A stretch of DNA of 64,000 nucleotides from contig NZ_CP039371.1 in NCBI RefSeq assembly GCF_005080685.1, forward strand, positions 6,076,001-6,140,000. Reading direction: 5' to 3'. Shown in pieces: positions 63,090 through 64,000 of the stretch; within the stretch, counting starts at the first letter, position 1, and every line of letters begins with the position of its first letter. The DNA comes from Pseudomonas putida. GTDB lineage: Bacteria > Pseudomonadota > Gammaproteobacteria > Pseudomonadales > Pseudomonadaceae. The notes below the pieces were generated by a model, which worked only from the letters and a program-made list of their open reading frames with translations, did no database searches and was not told where the DNA came from. Position numbers and translations under genes: made by a program.

Positions 63090-63168
63090 ACCGGCCTCAT
63101 CGCCGGCAAGCCGGCTCCTACAAAGATTGCGCACACCTGTAGGAGCCGGCTTGCCGGCGATAGGCCGA
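63090..63168. repeat. REP-type inverted repeat between selO and trxC
   Basis: CATCGCCGGCAAGCCGGCTCCTACA and its mirror TGTAGGAGCCGGCTTGCCGGCGAT flank a short spacer. The core is close to those of the other repeats, with GCCGGC in place of GCGGCC. Confidence 0.85.
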
Positions 63169-63193
63169 TACCTACAACACACAAGGAAAGAAC

Positions 63194-63628
63194 ATGTCAG
63201 AGCCATTGGTAATCCCCTGCCCCCACTGCAACGGCCTCAACCGGCTGCCTGCCGCACGCCTGGGCGATGCCCCCAAATGCGGCCGCTGCAAACAGGACGT
63301 GCTGCTGAACACCCCGTTCGAACTGACCGAAAGCAGCTACGCCAGCCAGATCAAAGGCGACCTGCCATTGCTGGTCGACGTCTGGGCCGACTGGTGCGGC
63401 CCGTGCAAGTCCTTCGCCCCGACCTTCGAGCAGGCCGCCCGTCAGCTCAGTGGCCGCTGCCGCCTGGCCAAGCTCGACAGCGAAGCCAACCGCAACCTCG
63501 CCGGGCAATTGGGCATCCGCTCGATCCCCAGCCTGATCCTGTTCAAGAACGGCCGCGAAATCAGCCGCCAGGCCGGGGCCTTCCCGCTCCAGTCGCTGCT
63601 GGAGTGGTTGCGCAGCCAGGGGGTCTAG
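63194..63628 (+). CDS. trxC: thioredoxin 2 TrxC
   Basis: Zinc-binding thioredoxin (144 aa) that reduces protein disulfides. The N-terminal zinc ribbon uses CPHC (Cys9, Cys12) and CGRC (Cys29, Cys32), and the active site is WADWCGPCK. The cis-proline segment RSIPSLILFKNG is present. The ATG follows AAGGAAAG at a good distance. It is convergent with the HigA-like gene, whose stop is three bases past its own. Confidence 0.96.
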   Translation: MSEPLVIPCPHCNGLNRLPAARLGDAPKCGRCKQDVLLNTPFELTESSYASQIKGDLPLLVDVWADWCGPCKSFAPTFEQAARQLSGRCRLAKLDSEANRNLAGQLGIRSIPSLILFKNGREISRQAGAFPLQSLLEWLRSQGV

Positions 63629-63631
63629 GTT

Positions 63632-63988
63632 CTATGCGCTTGCCAACAAGGACTCGTAGGGAATGCGAAGGCCATCGTGCAGGCGCTTGATCATGGAAAG
63701 GCTAAGTCCGCGCTTTCCATTCAAAACCTCTGATACCCGCCCGCTTGGACCAATGAAAGGTTCAAGATCACGCGGCGTCAGGCCCTGCTGATCCATGCAA
63801 AACTTGATCGCCTCGATGGGATTGGCCGGGTGGATGGGATAGTGCTTGTTCTCGTACACCTCGATCAAAGCTACAAGCACTTCCATTTCATCAGCCTCAG
63901 GCGTGCCCGCTTCAGCTTGAAAAATGGCTTCGAGTCGCTGGAAAGCTGCTCGAAGGTCGTCATCATTGCGGATCGGCTTAATATTCAC
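63632..63988 (-). CDS. HigA-family antitoxin / XRE-type regulator
   Basis: 118-residue protein with an acidic N-terminal helix region and a C-terminal helix-turn-helix (GLTPRDLEPFIGPSGRVSEVLNGKRGLSLSMIKRLHDGL, about residues 70-108). It matches the HigA/COG5499 type of antitoxin, in which HigB ribonuclease is encoded just upstream. The start is a GTG at 63988 with GGAG seven bases before it, so only about 12 bp of upstream sequence are in the window and any higB would lie beyond the edge. Partnerless regulators of this type also exist. Confidence 0.85.
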   Translation of the reverse strand: MNIKPIRNDDDLRAAFQRLEAIFQAEAGTPEADEMEVLVALIEVYENKHYPIHPANPIEAIKFCMDQQGLTPRDLEPFIGPSGRVSEVLNGKRGLSLSMIKRLHDGLRIPYESLLASA

Positions 63989-64000
63989 AGATCGTCTCCA

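Overview
This 64 kb window is chromosomal DNA from a Pseudomonas, most likely of the P. putida group. The evidence is high GC content, a complete histidine-utilisation (hut) cluster with a histidine ABC transporter, the ntrB-ntrC pair, the betT/betI-betB-betA cluster, and proteins such as NhaP2/CvrA and SelO whose lengths and sequences agree closely with P. putida proteins as I remember them. No rRNA, tRNA, CRISPR array, phage module or insertion sequence was seen. The species assignment is inference.

Layout. 1-6.2 kb: the tail of one NEL-type (novel E3 ubiquitin ligase) LRR effector and a complete 1851-residue paralogue. 6.2-18.9 kb: the hut regulon, with hutF on the plus strand and hutC-hutD, hutU, hutX-hutW-hutV, a HutH-like paralogue without its MIO triad, hutH, hutI and hutG on the minus strand. 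HutC palindromes lie at the hutF/hutC divide and over the predicted start of a sigma-54 hutU promoter. 18.9-28 kb: lipocalin and small lipoprotein genes, a PctA-like chemoreceptor, a DUF924 gene, fbp, glgP, a YkgJ-type gene, then a highly structured non-coding stretch leading into an amber-interrupted small ORF and a DUF3077 gene. 28-31.5 kb: typA and thiI.

31.5-37.5 kb is the nitrogen-control block: glnA, a cupin/chorismate-mutase lipoprotein, ntrB, ntrC, and a predicted NrsZ-type small RNA made of two tandem hairpin modules. glnA, ntrB and the RNA each carry a GG-N10-GC sigma-54 promoter with an NtrC-like box upstream. 37.4-45 kb: trmL, secB, grxC, a rhodanese-like protein, gpmI, and envC-ctpA-yibQ (cell-wall and division functions). 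45-49.7 kb: one very large uncharacterised gene (1557 residues) resembling the DUF6543/dermonecrotic-toxin-like proteins. 49.8-56 kb: choline uptake and oxidation to glycine betaine, with a perfect BetI-type palindrome between betT and betI. 56-64 kb: NhaP2-type antiporter, MscK-type channel, selO, trxC and a HigA-like antitoxin at the right edge. REP/BIME-type inverted repeats punctuate the ends of several genes.

The genes fit together as nitrogen and carbon supply control: histidine and choline/betaine uptake and breakdown, glutamine synthesis, and the NtrBC regulators, alongside osmotic-stress functions (betaine, K+/H+ antiport, mechanosensitive channel). The two effector-like giant genes look accessory.
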